Assembly (NCBI RefSeq): GCF_022376445.1
Contig: NW_025955020.1
Span: 62,001 to 126,000, forward strand
Length of the DNA stretch: 64,000 nt
Direction of reading: 5' to 3'
Source: Fomitopsis serialis
Taxonomy: Eukaryota; Basidiomycota; Agaricomycetes; Polyporales; Fomitopsidaceae
The notes beneath the pieces were generated by a model. It had not been told where the DNA came from. It ran no database searches and worked only from the letters and a program-made list of their open reading frames with translations. Within the stretch, counting starts at the first letter, position 1. Every line of letters starts with the position of its first letter. The position numbers and the translations under genes are program-made. Shown here piece after piece: positions 1-12,350 of this stretch.

Positions 1-1447
1 GAGCGAGTTGTAGAACGATGGGATGAGCATGCTGTTCGCGGGGACGGTGTAGTCGGCCGAGATCGGGAACGCCTTCGTCGTCTTGTACGGCACCATCGTC
101 ACGGGCGGCTTCACGCGCAGGCTCTCCCTCACGACCGCACGGAGGTACGGCATGTTCTCGATCATCTCGAGCGTGATCGGCTTCTCGTAGTTGCCCTGAC
201 GCACGCGCTCCTGCTCCTCGCGCACTTTCGCGAGCACCTCCGGGTGGTCCGCCAGGTGCTGGAAGCCGTAGATCAGGCCGCTGCTCATGGCATCCTGGCT
301 CGCGAACAGGAAGGAGAACACGACCATCGCCATCTCGAGGTTGCTGAAGTCGCGGCGGCCCTTGTACTCCGGGTCCGCGAGGTCGAGCACCCACTGGTCG
401 ATCATGCACTGCGGTTCGGCGCCGGCCGCCATGGCCTTCTTGCTCTCCGCGGCCGCGTACTCGAGCCAGCGCAGCGCGATCTTGCGGGCCTGGATCGCGC
501 GGTAGACCTTGGTGCCGGGGATCGCGAGCGGGAAGTTGACGAGCTCGAGCGCGACGGTGATCATCCAGTACTTCTCTGCGATCTCCCTCGCGGCGTGGTC
601 GGGGATGTGGGGGCCGCAGAAGACGCGGAGCGAGGTCTCCATGTTGAGGTCGCGCGCGGGCATCATGATCGGCTTGGGCGAGGGGTCCGCGGCGGCCTCC
701 TCGAGCCATTGCTTGAAGTACTTGCGCGTGATCGAGTCCTGGATCCCCACGTACACGCTGGATAAAGCGGGGTCAGTTGCACGCTACTTGGCGGCTTCGA
801 TGCGGCGCATGACGCACCCCAGAGCCTTGCGCGTGAACAGGCCGTTCAGCACCCTCCGGTACTCGACGTGCACCTTTCCGGTAAGGAAGACCCTGGAGGG
901 GAGGAAGGCGGTGATAAGTGAGATAGCATGTCATCGCGTGCGTCACTGCCGCGTACCAGTTATCCGGCCGCAGGATCTGCTTCGCGGAGTGGACGAGGCA
1001 GGGCTCGGCATGGGTGGGCGAGTTGAGGATCTTCCGCGAGAACTCGTTGGTCGAGGCCATGACAATGAAGCTACACGAATTAAGCTTTAGGCGTACGCGG
1101 ATAAGACGGCGATTGCGGGCCTACATGTTGAACACGCTGAGCGCGCTGAGGGCACCGGAGTTCCACTGCTTCATGTATCCTTCCATGGTGGGCTTCAGGG
1201 AATCCGCGAACTTGCCAATGACGGGGATTGTCCAGCGATCACCGGGCAGGTGGCGCTTCTTGTAGCGGTAAACCGACTGCTCGAGAGCGAGTAGTGTCAG
1301 GACGACGGCCGCGGTGGTGTAAAGCCATGTCACAGCCTCGGACGACGAAGACAGGAAGGGGACGGTGGGGGTGCGGTGGGATGGGCCGCCGGTGTAGGAC
1401 GGCATGGCCGCCTTCATCGACTCGTGGTCCTTGAAGAGGGACGCCAT
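1..1447 (-). CDS. ERG5: Sterol C-22 desaturase, cytochrome P450 CYP61 (5' part, cut by window edge)
   Basis: This is the N-terminal part of the ergosterol-pathway P450 that introduces the C-22 double bond in the sterol side chain at the endoplasmic reticulum. The start at 1447 (MASLFKDHES) is followed by one membrane anchor (TWLYTTAAVVLTLLAL) and the ERG5-typical stretch RHLPGDRWTIPVIGKFADSL. Later exons continue with MASTNEFSRKILNSPTHAEP (about 1060-950), then GKVHVEYRRVLNGLFTRKAL (about 880-820). A long exon from about 760 down to 1 contains the I-helix region FASQDAMSSG and the K-helix ExxR motif (VVRESLRVKPPV). The haem-binding cysteine loop lies beyond the window. Reading frames look intact. 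Family assignment is secure; exact exon edges between 760 and 1130 are approximate. Confidence 0.93.
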
Positions 1448-4400
1448 GGCTGCTGTCGTCGTCGTCGGGCGGTGAACAGGGGAGACCAAAGCGAACAGAC
1501 GACGTCTCGTAAGTACTCGAGTCCGGTTCTGCGCAACCAACGGCGTCGCCAGCAATTCGGGAAGGTAGAAATGTTCGTTGCGCGCCCTCCCATTGGCTCC
1601 CCAGAAATCATTCGATACGGCGAATATCGTCCAAGCGCCGCAGCCTCCGCCGGTCCGCACGTCCAGCCCGGCCGAGTCGGCCTCCTCGCCGCCCAATCCT
1701 CCACCTCGCCCCGCCCCGCCCCGCCTCCATCCCGCCGTCGTCTCCGGGCCACAACTACCGCAGCACCTAGCGTACGGATGTGTATAGAAAATCACAAAAA
1801 AATCAAATCACGCAACACGCAGACTGCACGGCCATCAAATCAATAATCCGGGGCTGGACTGTCGGTCCTCGGGATTCCATAAGCCGCATGACGAGATGTC
1901 CGGAGTGTGCGGACAGCAGATCGCAACCGCCTTGCCTGCGTTGTACACCAGCTGTACAATCGCAACTTGAACATGGGAATTGTAAGGTAAAAATAGGGAG
2001 CTTCATTGACGATGCAGTAGACGTGTGAGTGGTCGAAGGGCGCAACCACGACCGTGTGGGATTCGAAGCGGCTGCCGCTTCCTGCAAATGGTCTTTACGG
2101 ACTGACGTTGTGCAGCTGCGCAGTGTTGCTATGTGCGCCGTCTCATCCAGAACGGAGATGACCTGCGAGTTGCGAGGACGAGCAGCTTGCAGCTCGATGG
2201 AGAACTCCATGTTGTGTCCGTCTGTGTGTATTGCATATCCTCATGGGGACGTATGCCTATCACTGAAGTACTGACCAGTGGCAGCAACTCCGCAGGGATA
2301 GACAGGCTTGCGACAAGCGTTGGTCGTCGCCATCCAGTCCACGCGGTGCTACAGCATGGGGGAATCCTTGAAATGCTGTCGCGTCCACATATCGTTCTAC
2401 CCCCGCCGAGATAGGATATGCAGGTGGGATTGGCCCGGGTAGCTCGTACAGGTATGTTCATCTGCGCCGTGCGGCCCTGCGCCGTTGGACCCCTTTCGAA
2501 CGTCGAGGGTGGTGCTCTGAACCAGTCGATCGAAGGTACTGTATGCGTACTATGCGTAAGCCACAGCTTGCCTCCGCGCCCATGAAGGCGGTATCGCGTG
2601 CGTATGGACACATGCAAACCATATCGACGCAGGCAAGGAGGCCCGAGCAAGAACGCGACTGGTTAGGCCTTGGGTGGGATCAGACTCGCGTACGCGCAGA
2701 TTGTGCGCCCCCTGTGTTCGTCGGGCAATATTGTGCATAACTTGGGTGGCTACGCAGGCCGTCATCTCCAAATTTGCACGATGCAGTGGCCGAAACCTGG
2801 TACGCATCAAATGCCAGTGACTCAGCGGCGTTCCCCAAGGACGAATTCTATGAAGATGTACGAATCAGCCCGAAATCAGCCCCTTGGCCATGAATAACAT
2901 TGTCGTCAGTGAATCCTTCCCCTTTGATAGACCCTGTATACGACATCTTTGACGGGGGAGCATGGTAGTCAGTGGTGCTACTTTGACTCTGGCAACGGGT
3001 GGTCAACAGATGTAGATGCGAGCGTAGAAGCTTAAGACTTGTGCGCACATTGATATGTCTAGGACTAGATCCGAGTGTCTTCCTAACAGTTGTCAAGTCG
3101 AGTAATGCTGTTCGTGGCACGTTGATGCGTTGGTGGTCCTGGTGAGCGTGAACTTGTTTACATATGAGAATCTCCGAAGAGAACGGTAGGTGGTGGCCTT
3201 AGGATGATCAGTCGTGTTGGTCTGAGCGTGGCCCGACGCGTCGCTGCGACAAACTAGGAAGGTGGTGTAGTTCGCGCCGCTCGCCTGTCTATCACACACC
3301 ATGATGGACAACTCGTAATGTATGCATAGTTACAGTAGTACTCAGTGTCCTAGTGTCCGTGCATTGTTTGAACCCGCAGTATCCGGAACTCCATCGTACT
3401 GTACGTAAATGAAGACAACAGTACTAGACATCGATATTTTTATTACTTACAGTGGCACACAGCCTAAGCACTCAACTGTTTGTCCAGGCAGTCCAGCTTC
3501 AAGCTCACCGGCACCATCCGGCACAGATATCGTAATCGAGGAAGAATTAAGAATATAGTAGGGGTATCAATAAACTGGGTATCTTGATAGTCGCGGCCTT
3601 CACCGCCTTGATGTCCCATTGACAGATGAGCTCCTTGCAGAATCGGTAATGTTCTGGGTGGACGGCCGCTAGGAGACGTCAAACTCAAGCTGCACCGGAT
3701 AATTCGAGTATGACTCACTCTTCTCGGATGTTTCGGAGGGCTAGTGTGAGGTTTGTCAAGCGATCTTTCCGGCTCTATTGGCTGGAGGAACGATCATCAG
3801 TCGAGGGCTGGAGCGGTAGTGATGCTGAACACTTACCAGCTGGATGACATGCTCGACTAACGTGCTGGGGTACTCTATGGAGGTCGCCATCACCCTTTGG
3901 CGACCTGGAGGAGGATTTGAAGGTGGGGGTGGGGTGTTATCCTGTGTTTAATGAACAACGTATCATGCATGAGTTCGGATAACATCTGAGAGGATTTCTG
4001 GACTTTACCTTCGACTTTGTCAATGATTTCAATAACGAAGCCCCACGCATAATATCAAGCACGGTTACACTGTTACAGGTGGTAACGCAGGACGTAGCTA
4101 GTAGCACGACGCACGCCGCAGTGACATGGGCGGTCTTATATGAACTGCAGAAACGCCCCTGAGTCACCTCACCGCTCTAGCCGACCTACCGTCATCCGCG
4201 GCGCATCCTGAACGCCCGATGATGTGTCTACATAAGCACCGCGAGTGTCCAGAGACACCTGGCCAAAACTTTCGTCAGCGTGCCTTGAACACAGCGAAGA
4301 TCTGGTATTCGATGCTTCCATATAGGTCGTCTAGTTCCACCCCTTGCATAAGCATGATGCTGAATCGACGGGTTCGTCGCGCCAACTTGTCGGAGCTTGT

Positions 4401-5172
4401 CTGCTTCTCGGCCTATGTTTCCGTATAGGCTTCCGTACGAGGTTGAATCCCGATCACTCTGGGGGCCGCCTTGAAGTCGCTTGGCTTCCCCGCCATGCCC
4501 AGAGTTCGCGCGACGCAGGTATTCATCCTCGCCTCGCCGCGAAAGACGTGAGGTGACCAACGCTCCGAGGAGACTCGGGGCAGACATGTCCTGCCCATCC
4601 GAAGCGGATGGCCGAAAACACCAGCTGCTAATTTTACCGGTCCGCAGCGATTGACCGACATTCAGTCGTGCACGATCATGTGCGTGCGCAAAGAATGCGA
4701 TTGGTCAGGAATATATGCAGCTGCGTGGCCTATACGTAGCCTGATCGCTACCCATCCTGAACGACGCACCTGAAGAGGAACATGGAACGGCGCTTGGACG
4801 CAGCGCATTGGTCAGTCCACCTCGTGATGCTTACTGGTGCTGAGCAGCACGAGAGGTATACTTGCTTCAGGTGACGAGAAACGATCAGCGAGAGGACGGC
4901 ACTTGAATAAGCAGAAGGGCCGCGCAATGTTCCTGGGTCTTCTCTACCCAATCGTCGTTCGAAATGGGATGCCCCGTGATCGTGCCTTGGCATCTGAAGT
5001 TTAAACTGTCGCGTACAGAGAGATCTTGTACAACAAAGGTCTACAGCCTTGGGAGAGTTGCGTACGAATCTGTCCGACTACACGTCAGTTGCGCTTCACT
5101 CGTAAAGGCTCACCGCTCATTCGCTAAGAGCACTCACAGAAAAGGTTCGAGCAGCGTAGTCGCCCGTGATAA
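1448..5172. other. Long intergenic stretch, no gene recognised
   Basis: About 3.7 kb between the ERG5 start and the 3' end of the pseudouridine synthase. Both strands contain only short open frames without recognisable motifs, convincing splice chains or codon-biased runs. The segment just upstream of 1447 is C/T-rich on the plus strand (for example around 1680-1740) and probably contains the ERG5 promoter. I see no tRNA, repeat array or transposon remnant that I can name. Confidence 0.5.
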
Positions 5173-7484
5173 TCACGACCTATCCCAAGTCCACCCTTTC
5201 GCCGCCCATTCTGGCATTTCGGTCTCGAACGAACCCAAGCTAGTGGTATACCGCAAGGCATGCAAGAAGATGTACAGACGCTCCGGTTTTGGATCAGGGT
5301 GCAGCGGCAAGTAACATTCTGGGCAATATGAAGCTGCATCGACTTCGGCAGGCGCCTCTGCAGTCGGCGCGGGTACCGAGTCCGACAAAGAAGTAGGCAG
5401 CAGGGCGGGCGAGTCTGCTGGTGGACACAATACTGGTGACGGCGGTGGGATGCGGAAAGACTCGAGCTTCGCAAGCGCTTCTTCCACCGTCAGCTGAGGC
5501 GGCTGCTCCTCCACCTGAGGGGCCTCGTTGTCAGCAGCATCAGTGCTGTCATCCTTACCGCTCGGTGCATCCGCACTGTCCTCGTTGGAGATAGGCGTCT
5601 GCGCCGGCCCGCCTCTTTTCCGCCTGTTCTGCGGCGGCAAGGGCACATTGGCGCCGTAGGGCGATAGAGCACCCTTGGCACGGAAGACGACGTCCCGCCA
5701 GCGACTCCAATCTTCGTCTTCGTCCTTCAGAAGCACAGTAGAGAAGGGCGGATGAGTCAACATATGTCTAACATGCTCAGCGCAATGATTGGTACCTTCA
5801 TATTGCGAAGCCTCGTGATGATTCCAACCATATCGGCGGACAGCGGGACGGGCGAACCCATTCCGATATCGTGACCGGTCTCGCGGGGCAGAAGCTTGGG
5901 AGTAGACGTCGGTGCATCAGAAGCCCCGCTGGTACTTTCGACTCCGTGGCCTTCGTCTTGCTCAGCAGTGGTACTTGAGTTGTCAGATGAGGAAGGACGG
6001 GTTTGCTGGGCAGAGAGGTTTTTTGTTAGGAGCTCTGGATTATCGGCGGCAGAAAAGCCAGACTCCTTCGGAGGGGCAGGAGCGGCACGCTCCTCACTAG
6101 GTGTCATATCGACACCTCCCTTGCCTAGTTGCTCGCCCTACGTCCAGGTTTGTCAACGATTTGTACCGTAAGGTCTCCCTGACAACCTACCCAAATTTTG
6201 GTCTCCGAGTATACGGGATCATTAGCGACAGGAAACCCAAGGTACTGAAGATGCACCCGTATTTGGTGGGCTGATGCATGAGTTAGCTCTTAGTACGGGC
6301 TAGCAGTAGTTTAGTACGAACAGCGACCTGTCAGTGGACGACCTGGTATACGAAGATGAGTGTACGTTGACTGTTGGTGGGTACTACTTACAATGCACGA
6401 CGCTTGTGTCAGTGTTTGCGTCATAATGGAGACGTCTGAATATCGTTTTTGCTGGCTATTCATGGCTAGATGATGAACAAATAATTGACTAGGAAACGAC
6501 ATTTATCTGACCTTGCCCTCGGGATGAACGACGTTCAAGCCCATCTGCCTATCGATTGTGAGTAGTGGCTCGCCGCAAGTGACCTCGTTTCTAGAAAAGG
6601 CACATGAATGGGTATACACCAAAGCTAGCCAGACGGCAGCTCACTCTGGGAATTGACCTCTGCAGCGTGCTATGTATTCCTTCTGAACCTTGCCATCCGT
6701 GAACTCTTGTGTCAAGGTTTTTGCTAGTGACGCATTGAGAGGAATGATCATCATCCCAGAAGTGAGTCGGTCCAGCCTGTTGATTGCTACATAAACGGTG
6801 ACGTGAAGATCAACAAACAGCACTGCGTTCAAAAAATCATTGTACATACTGTAAACTTTCTTCATGCCGAAGTCGTTTTTAAGGATCTCAGCCAAGCTGT
6901 TGCGCATATACCGCCCAGCCGCATGGACCGGCTACAAAGGGCTAGGGTCAGTGTGTTGGCGGGCCCAGAGTCATGATCAAGCTCACTATTGATCCAGGCT
7001 TGTCGATGATGATGAACCCGCGCTCTTCGTCGCGATGCACAATACGGACGGGCGTCGACGTGACCGGTGGCTCATGCCGATGCACTACATTCCTATACGT
7101 GGACGGTGGTCATGTCAGGGCAAAGTACGTTCGCGCACTCCTCTACAACGCACTCTATGCGGTCTCCATTTCTGATAATCGTTCCAGGCTTCGCTATCTT
7201 GCCATTGATCGTGGTGACTCCGGATTCTAGGGCGTATCTCTGACCTTGTCAGAAGACTGATCAAATGAACGAGCAGTAGACGAATTGGAACGCTTGCGTA
7301 CATAGTATTCCATAGAGCGATCACGAAACTCGGTCGATACCATCTCTAGGAGCTCTCGACCCAACCAGCGGCCCTTCGCCATCGTAGTAAATGGGTACCA
7401 GTAAGGCGGTATTTTCTTCAAGCCTGGCCTTTCCGCACGGTGCTGCGTGGTCGCGTCATTACTGATGAGCGGCTCGGACGCCAT
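5173..7484 (-). CDS. RluA-family tRNA pseudouridine synthase (PUS9/RIB2-type)
   Basis: The enzyme isomerises uridine to pseudouridine in tRNA; the closest yeast types are Pus9 and Pus8/Rib2, which modify position 32. The start at 7484 gives MASEPLIS, then [20 protein letters not shown] and [10 protein letters not shown]. An exon near 7240-7150 carries the S4-like segment ([18 protein letters not shown]). The next encodes [20 protein letters not shown] and IIIDKPGSI. The catalytic motif is in [10 protein letters not shown] (about 6780-6750), whose Asp is the family nucleophile, followed by [11 protein letters not shown]. The 3' exons (6260-5173) add an acidic, Ser/Pro-rich extension ending with a Cys pair (CPECYLPL) and [12 protein letters not shown], a tail I associate with basidiomycete members. 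No cytidine-deaminase signature (the Rib2 extra domain) is visible. Roughly seven short introns; frame holds throughout. Confidence 0.9.
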
Positions 7485-7985
7485 GGTGGTTAGGAGGAAG
7501 CGTGCAAGGACGTGGCGGAAAAGCTCGTCGTCCGGAAGCGTAATGAGGGGATAGTGTACCCTGGAAGGCCGGGTAGACCGTCTCAGAAGCCAGGACGAAG
7601 ATTGACGAATGTGGTGGGAATCCACTTTGCCCGCAAGTCTGCTCCGTCGTCACAACGAAAAGAGGGTCTTGCAGACCGTGTGTGTAGAACGGATTGAGAA
7701 CAAGTGCGATGAGTCCGCGAAGAACTGAGGTGAAGTCGGACGGTCGTCGATCGAGATCACCGGCTTTCCCAATATGGAAGCAATATGCTACTGAACGCCA
7801 TGTTGTGAGCGCCCGCCCCTTCATTTGCCACACGTTTCTCTATCGCTCAGTTCTTAGCTCTGAGCGAAACCACGACATCCACACGAGATACTGTTTATGT
7901 GCCATCACTGTTGCGAGCAGCCTGCTCAAGCAGTCATGCTACATCTTCGAGGAGAGGGACCTCAAGTATACTCTACTTGTGTGCG
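7485..7985. other. Intergenic region between ATP11 3' end and pseudouridine synthase 5' end
   Basis: Both neighbours are on the minus strand, so this 500-base stretch holds the ATP11 terminator region and the synthase promoter. The open frames seen here on either strand have no recognisable domain and are probably chance. Confidence 0.5.
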
Positions 7986-9151
7986 TCACAAAGGAAAATC
8001 TACGTGGTCCAAAAGCTCCTCCCACTTGAACTCCGCTGGGGTCTCGTGGAATGCCTGTAATAGCTTCGTTCGCGCGTCCCCTCCACCGGGCCACAAGTAA
8101 AACTTCTGAACCGAGAGACCAAGCATATGGGCATCCTCTTGGCCCAGCATGTAACGCCCGTCGTCGGCACCGTTACCCACAGATGCGCCGGAGGAAGAAG
8201 GCGTGATCTCGCCCCGCATGAGGACAATGCCGTGGGAGTGGGCCAAGTCAGTATAGTGCGTGAGAACCAGGTATGGCGTGGCAAAGGTCTGGCGAAGCTT
8301 GTACTCTTGCAAGGGTGTGAAGAGGACGGTGCTCGTCTGCGAATTGGACGAGGGCTTCGGAGGAGCGAAAGGGTTTGGATTCGCCAAGGGTTCCGGTGGC
8401 ACCCCGTGGAATCCCCATTCCATGAAGTAGAACTCGTACGCGGACTTGTCCGAGGCCGGCACTTCGGTCTCGGGCTTGGGTCGTCGTATGGGCACGACAA
8501 AGCTGGAGTATTTTGAGGCGACATCGATCATCCTGTTGTATTTCGCAACAGGTATGCAGGCGGAGACGAAGCCTCTACCCGTACCTCCGGAACGTGAAGA
8601 ATGATATACATTCCACAGGTCCGAAATATGTTGCGCATTCACCGGGCCCTTCAGAAGTTTGTCAAGCTTGATGATGCTGTCTAGAGGCTAAAGTGCAAGT
8701 CGTCGTGAACATTGTGATTGTTGTGAGATTTTTGGGGCAGACCTTGATGGGCGAGCTGTCCCTACGACCAGGAGAGGGAGCAGCAGATGATGATGACACA
8801 GATGTCGAAGTACCTGCAGCGCCAGCAAGTTTTGGCTGCTGTCGCTGTGCCTCTAGAGCCAAACTTTGCTTCCGCCTCTCCTTCTCCTGTTCCTTGCGCT
8901 CGTTCAGGAGTTCCTCTACCGATTTACCATGCCTGCGGTATCATGAACAAGAGCACTACAAACTGAAGCGGGTTACCGTACTCTTCCGCACGCTTCTGTA
9001 GCTTTTCGCTGTATTTTGTCCCGTAGTCAACACCACGCGTAGCCTCGCTATTGAGCTGTCGCACGAGAAGCGAAGTCCCACTGACATTGCATCTTGGGAG
9101 TGGTCGCCTGAGCGCGGATGAGGCGAGCGCGGCGCGACAGGAAGACAGCAT
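7986..9151 (-). CDS. ATP11: ATP synthase F1 assembly factor, ATP11 family (ATPAF1)
   Basis: This mitochondrial matrix chaperone binds free F1 beta subunits during assembly of the F1 ATPase. The start at 9151 (MLSSCRAALASSALRRPLPR) looks like a cleavable, Arg/Ser-rich mitochondrial presequence. It is followed by YSEKLQKRAEE, then an intron and HGKSVEELLNERKEQEKERR. A Ser-rich linker ends in SSPIK before the next intron, and the protein resumes with SIIKLDKLLKGPVNAQHISD. The large 3' exon (down to 7986) holds the core ATP11 domain: ISDLWNVYH, FVVPIRR, PYLVLTHYTDLAHSHGIVLM and the C-terminal KFYLWPGGGD. Three or four exons, about 320 residues, normal for the family. It starts 223 bases from the divergent MDV1 gene. 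Confidence 0.92.
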
Positions 9152-9374
9152 GGTCGTTGGGCAGAGGCGCAGAGGACGCCCGTCAGTGTCACGTCCGGCG
9201 TGGAGGACCGTTAGGCGACCACGTGACTGCGTGCAGGGATACGGCCGAAGCGGCGACTCCGAGGGTTGGTGACTTCAACGCTACTTACCGACCTCCATCC
9301 CCGGTGCGGTCTTCTCTCCTGGCCAGCGAGCAGCAGCTCGCTCGGTCTCCTGAATCCGGCGTACCCCACCCAAC
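9152..9374. promoter_or_regulatory. Shared divergent promoter region ATP11 / MDV1
   Basis: Only 223 bases separate the two start codons, which point away from each other, so both promoters must lie here or in the 5' exons. Both products act on mitochondria (F1 assembly and fission), which makes shared regulation plausible but unproven. No specific factor site is claimed. Confidence 0.5.
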
Positions 9375-11932
9375 ATGGCTTCCTCGAGCAGAGCGCACGA
9401 AAAGAAACGCGAACGACCAGCGCCGGTGGATACCGCCCCCACATCGGTCTCGACCACCAGTAAGCTAGACGTGGTATCCAGAGCAATCATGGCACCGTTC
9501 ACACATAGGAAGCATGACTCGACCAAGGTGCTCGCAGACCGTACGTGTCCATCCCACGTCTCCTTGTCCGTACGCGTGCAGACGGCCTTCACCTGCAGTG
9601 GCCCCCGTCATCATGACCCCTCGCATGATCAACGCTGCGACCGTGTCCGGGAAGCCACGCGCATCCGTCGGAGGGTCGAGTGCACGCATGGACTTTGCGA
9701 CGCTCGGGCGTGCGCCCATGCAGCTTACGCTCGGCAGGCGGCGGGTCACCTCGCGCGACCTGGCGATTGTCGAAGCCGCGGAGGAGCTCCTGAACGAAGA
9801 GGTCCCGGAGCCGGATGGCGTCGCGCAGAATGTCAGTCTGTTGCGAGGGTTCAACGCGACAATACCTAGCGCAGACAAGAGTCGGGCGCGGCGGAGACAG
9901 ACACGTAATGTGGAGACTCCACGGCTGGGCCTCAAGAGGCTAGGGATGAGTGCGCGAGGCTTGTTAGGCGACGAGGAGGATCATGAAGGAGAAAGTGTGG
10001 CCAGTGAGGAGGACATGGTGATGATCGGGAACACGGTGGGACGCGGGCGTAAAAGTAAAGCAAGACGGAGAGGCAGGGAAAGTCTGAGTGCAGGGAAGAC
10101 GTTCGGGAGAGATGAGTTGGTACGACAAACGCAGGAGATCGAGCGTGACAAGGAGAACATTCACGTCCGAAGAGTAAGTATCCAACCCTAGCGTCCTTGC
10201 ATCCTTGCTGAATTCACCCTTGCAGGCACTCGTGAACAGCGAAATTGCGGAGATAACCCACAAGATCGAGACACTGGACGCGATGCGGGCAAAGCTGGAG
10301 CAGGACTTGCTAAGGCTACAAGAAGACGAGCTTGAGCTTGATGATGAACGTGAGTTGGCTCGTTGTATCTGTCCTTTGTTGTACTCAGACATGCGCAGTC
10401 GAGGGCGTGAGGGAGAGACTTGAGCTCGAGACAAGTCGCACTCGCGGAGTTCATGCAGATCATGTAGTGCAGAGTTCACGCAGACGGAAAGGTGCGAGGC
10501 AGTCCGAGTTCCGACTCTGCACATTCAGTCTGACATCCCCTGTAGGTCTCACCTTCCTACCCTCAGAACATGACGAGCTGCCACCAGGGGTGGCATTCAT
10601 GGTTGGTCGCATATTCCACACCCAAATTCATGCCACTCACGTCATTGCAGACGCTCGAGAGCCACACAACGCCAATCACCGCTCTAGACTTCTCGGAACC
10701 GTACGGCACGCTAGTGACCGCATCGCAAGAGGACTCGCAGCCGCGCGTCTGGGACTTGCTCACGGGCGAGGAAATCGGGCGGCTGCGCGGGCACCAGGGC
10801 ACGGTGAAGTGCATGCAAGTCGAGGACCAAGTCTGCCTGACGGGCAGCGAGGACGGGACGGTGCGGGTGTGGGACCTGCGGCGCGTCGACGAGGACGAGG
10901 ACTGGGAGGGCGAGACATTCAGCCTAAGCGACGTCGCGGAGGAGGACGAGAGCCATGACGGCGCTGAGTCCCATACGAACGGTGTCCGGTCGGTCTCGAG
11001 CAAGCCATCGAGCGTGGCGGAGCGCGAGGGACCATGCATCCGGTTGCTGGAGGGCCATACCAAGACCGTGTCTGCACTGTACTTCGAGGATGAGTGCCTT
11101 GTCACTGGTGCGTCTGACAAGACGATGCGGCAGTGGGATCTGAACACGGGCCAATGCGTCATGACCATGGACATCCTCTGGGCGATCTCGCACCCGCCTG
11201 TGACGACGCCCGGGAGTGCAATTCCCAGCCACTTGTTCGCTGGGGCAGCTGCAGCTGCAGGGACGTTCGCTGTGCCGACACCTCCGTACGCGGATGGGAG
11301 CTGGGATATGTACCAGGACTTCGTCGGCGCCGTGCAGTTCTGGGGCTACGCGCTTGTGAGCGGGAGTGGGGATGGGGCGGTTCGTATGTGGGACAGTGAG
11401 TGGCCTATGGCTATAGCAATCCCGCAGGCCCAGACTGACGATTGATGGCGTAGTGCGGACTGGCCAGCCTCACCGCACGCTCCTAGGCCATACGGGACCG
11501 GTTACGTGCCTGCAGTTCGACGAGCTGCATGTAGTCAGCGGTAGCTTAGACAAGTCCGTTCGCGTAAGCACGTCCCCTCGACTGCGCGTCCGCCAGATAC
11601 TGACTCTCGGACACGCAGATATGGGACTGCGTACCGGAGGTATCTTCGAGACGCTCAAGTACGATCATGCTGTCACCGCGCTGCAGTTCGACACGCGCAA
11701 GATCGTGGCCGCCGCGGGCGAGAACGGCGTCAAGGTGCGCACCTCTGCACGCCCTCTGTGCGATGACCCTCGTCCGACTGACTGCACGCTCTAGATTTAT
11801 AACCGCACGAGCATGCAACACTCCTCGCTCAACACGAACGGCCACACAAAACCGGTCGAGCGGTTGCGCTACATGGACCGGTACCTCGTCTCCGGCGCGC
11901 GCGACAGCACCGTCAAGGTCTGGGCTCTATGA
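9375..11932 (+). CDS. MDV1: Mitochondrial division WD40 adaptor (Mdv1/Caf4-like)
   Basis: Mdv1 links the Fis1 receptor to the dynamin Dnm1 on the mitochondrial outer membrane. The start at 9375 ([17 protein letters not shown]) is followed by a donor at 9541 and exon 2 from 9599. The N-terminal half is charged and helical ([20 protein letters not shown]). Next is a coiled coil at 10228-10350 ([20 protein letters not shown]), the position expected for Mdv1. After the family-typical [16 protein letters not shown] segment the protein becomes a WD40 propeller: [28 protein letters not shown] with [31 protein letters not shown], later [20 protein letters not shown] and finally [16 protein letters not shown] before the stop at 11930-11932. 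An acidic loop interrupts the blades near 10890-11020. Several short introns; all frames join. Confidence 0.9.
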
Positions 11933-12247
11933 CACGTCTTGGCCGTGAATGTCTTCATGCAGATACGATAGCGGTAGATTCATGACATGCAATACGGACC
12001 CCCCAGATTTAATTGCTTTATCAAGTGTAGCATACATACAGCGTATTTCTCGGTCGTCCATGCAATAGAACGTTATATAGGCCCTGGGAAGGCTCTGATA
12101 TCCTAGCTTCCGCGGTGTGACATGAGTCGAGCGGGTTACACATGGTTGTGGTATATAGGACATGGCCGTTCAGATCGAATGCTAGCGGTCTTATCTATAC
12201 GTCGTCATCCTATCGTTGAATTCAGGACGGCCGACAGTCAAGCACGA
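11933..12247. other. Convergent 3' intergenic region MDV1 / p23
   Basis: AT-richer stretch between two convergent genes; expected to contain both polyadenylation regions. No gene or repeat seen. Confidence 0.5.
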
Positions 12248-12350
12248 CTAAATCAACATTGGTTCACCTAACGTACATCGCTGCTGGCTGCAAGATAGGT
12301 TCGTGCACTGCGTTCTGACGTTACTGTCTACTACATGGTCCATGTCCAGA

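Noticed and set aside
2129..2650. 173-residue minus-strand frame in the long intergenic region
   Set aside because: No motif, no supporting splice chain and unremarkable codon use; treated as chance.
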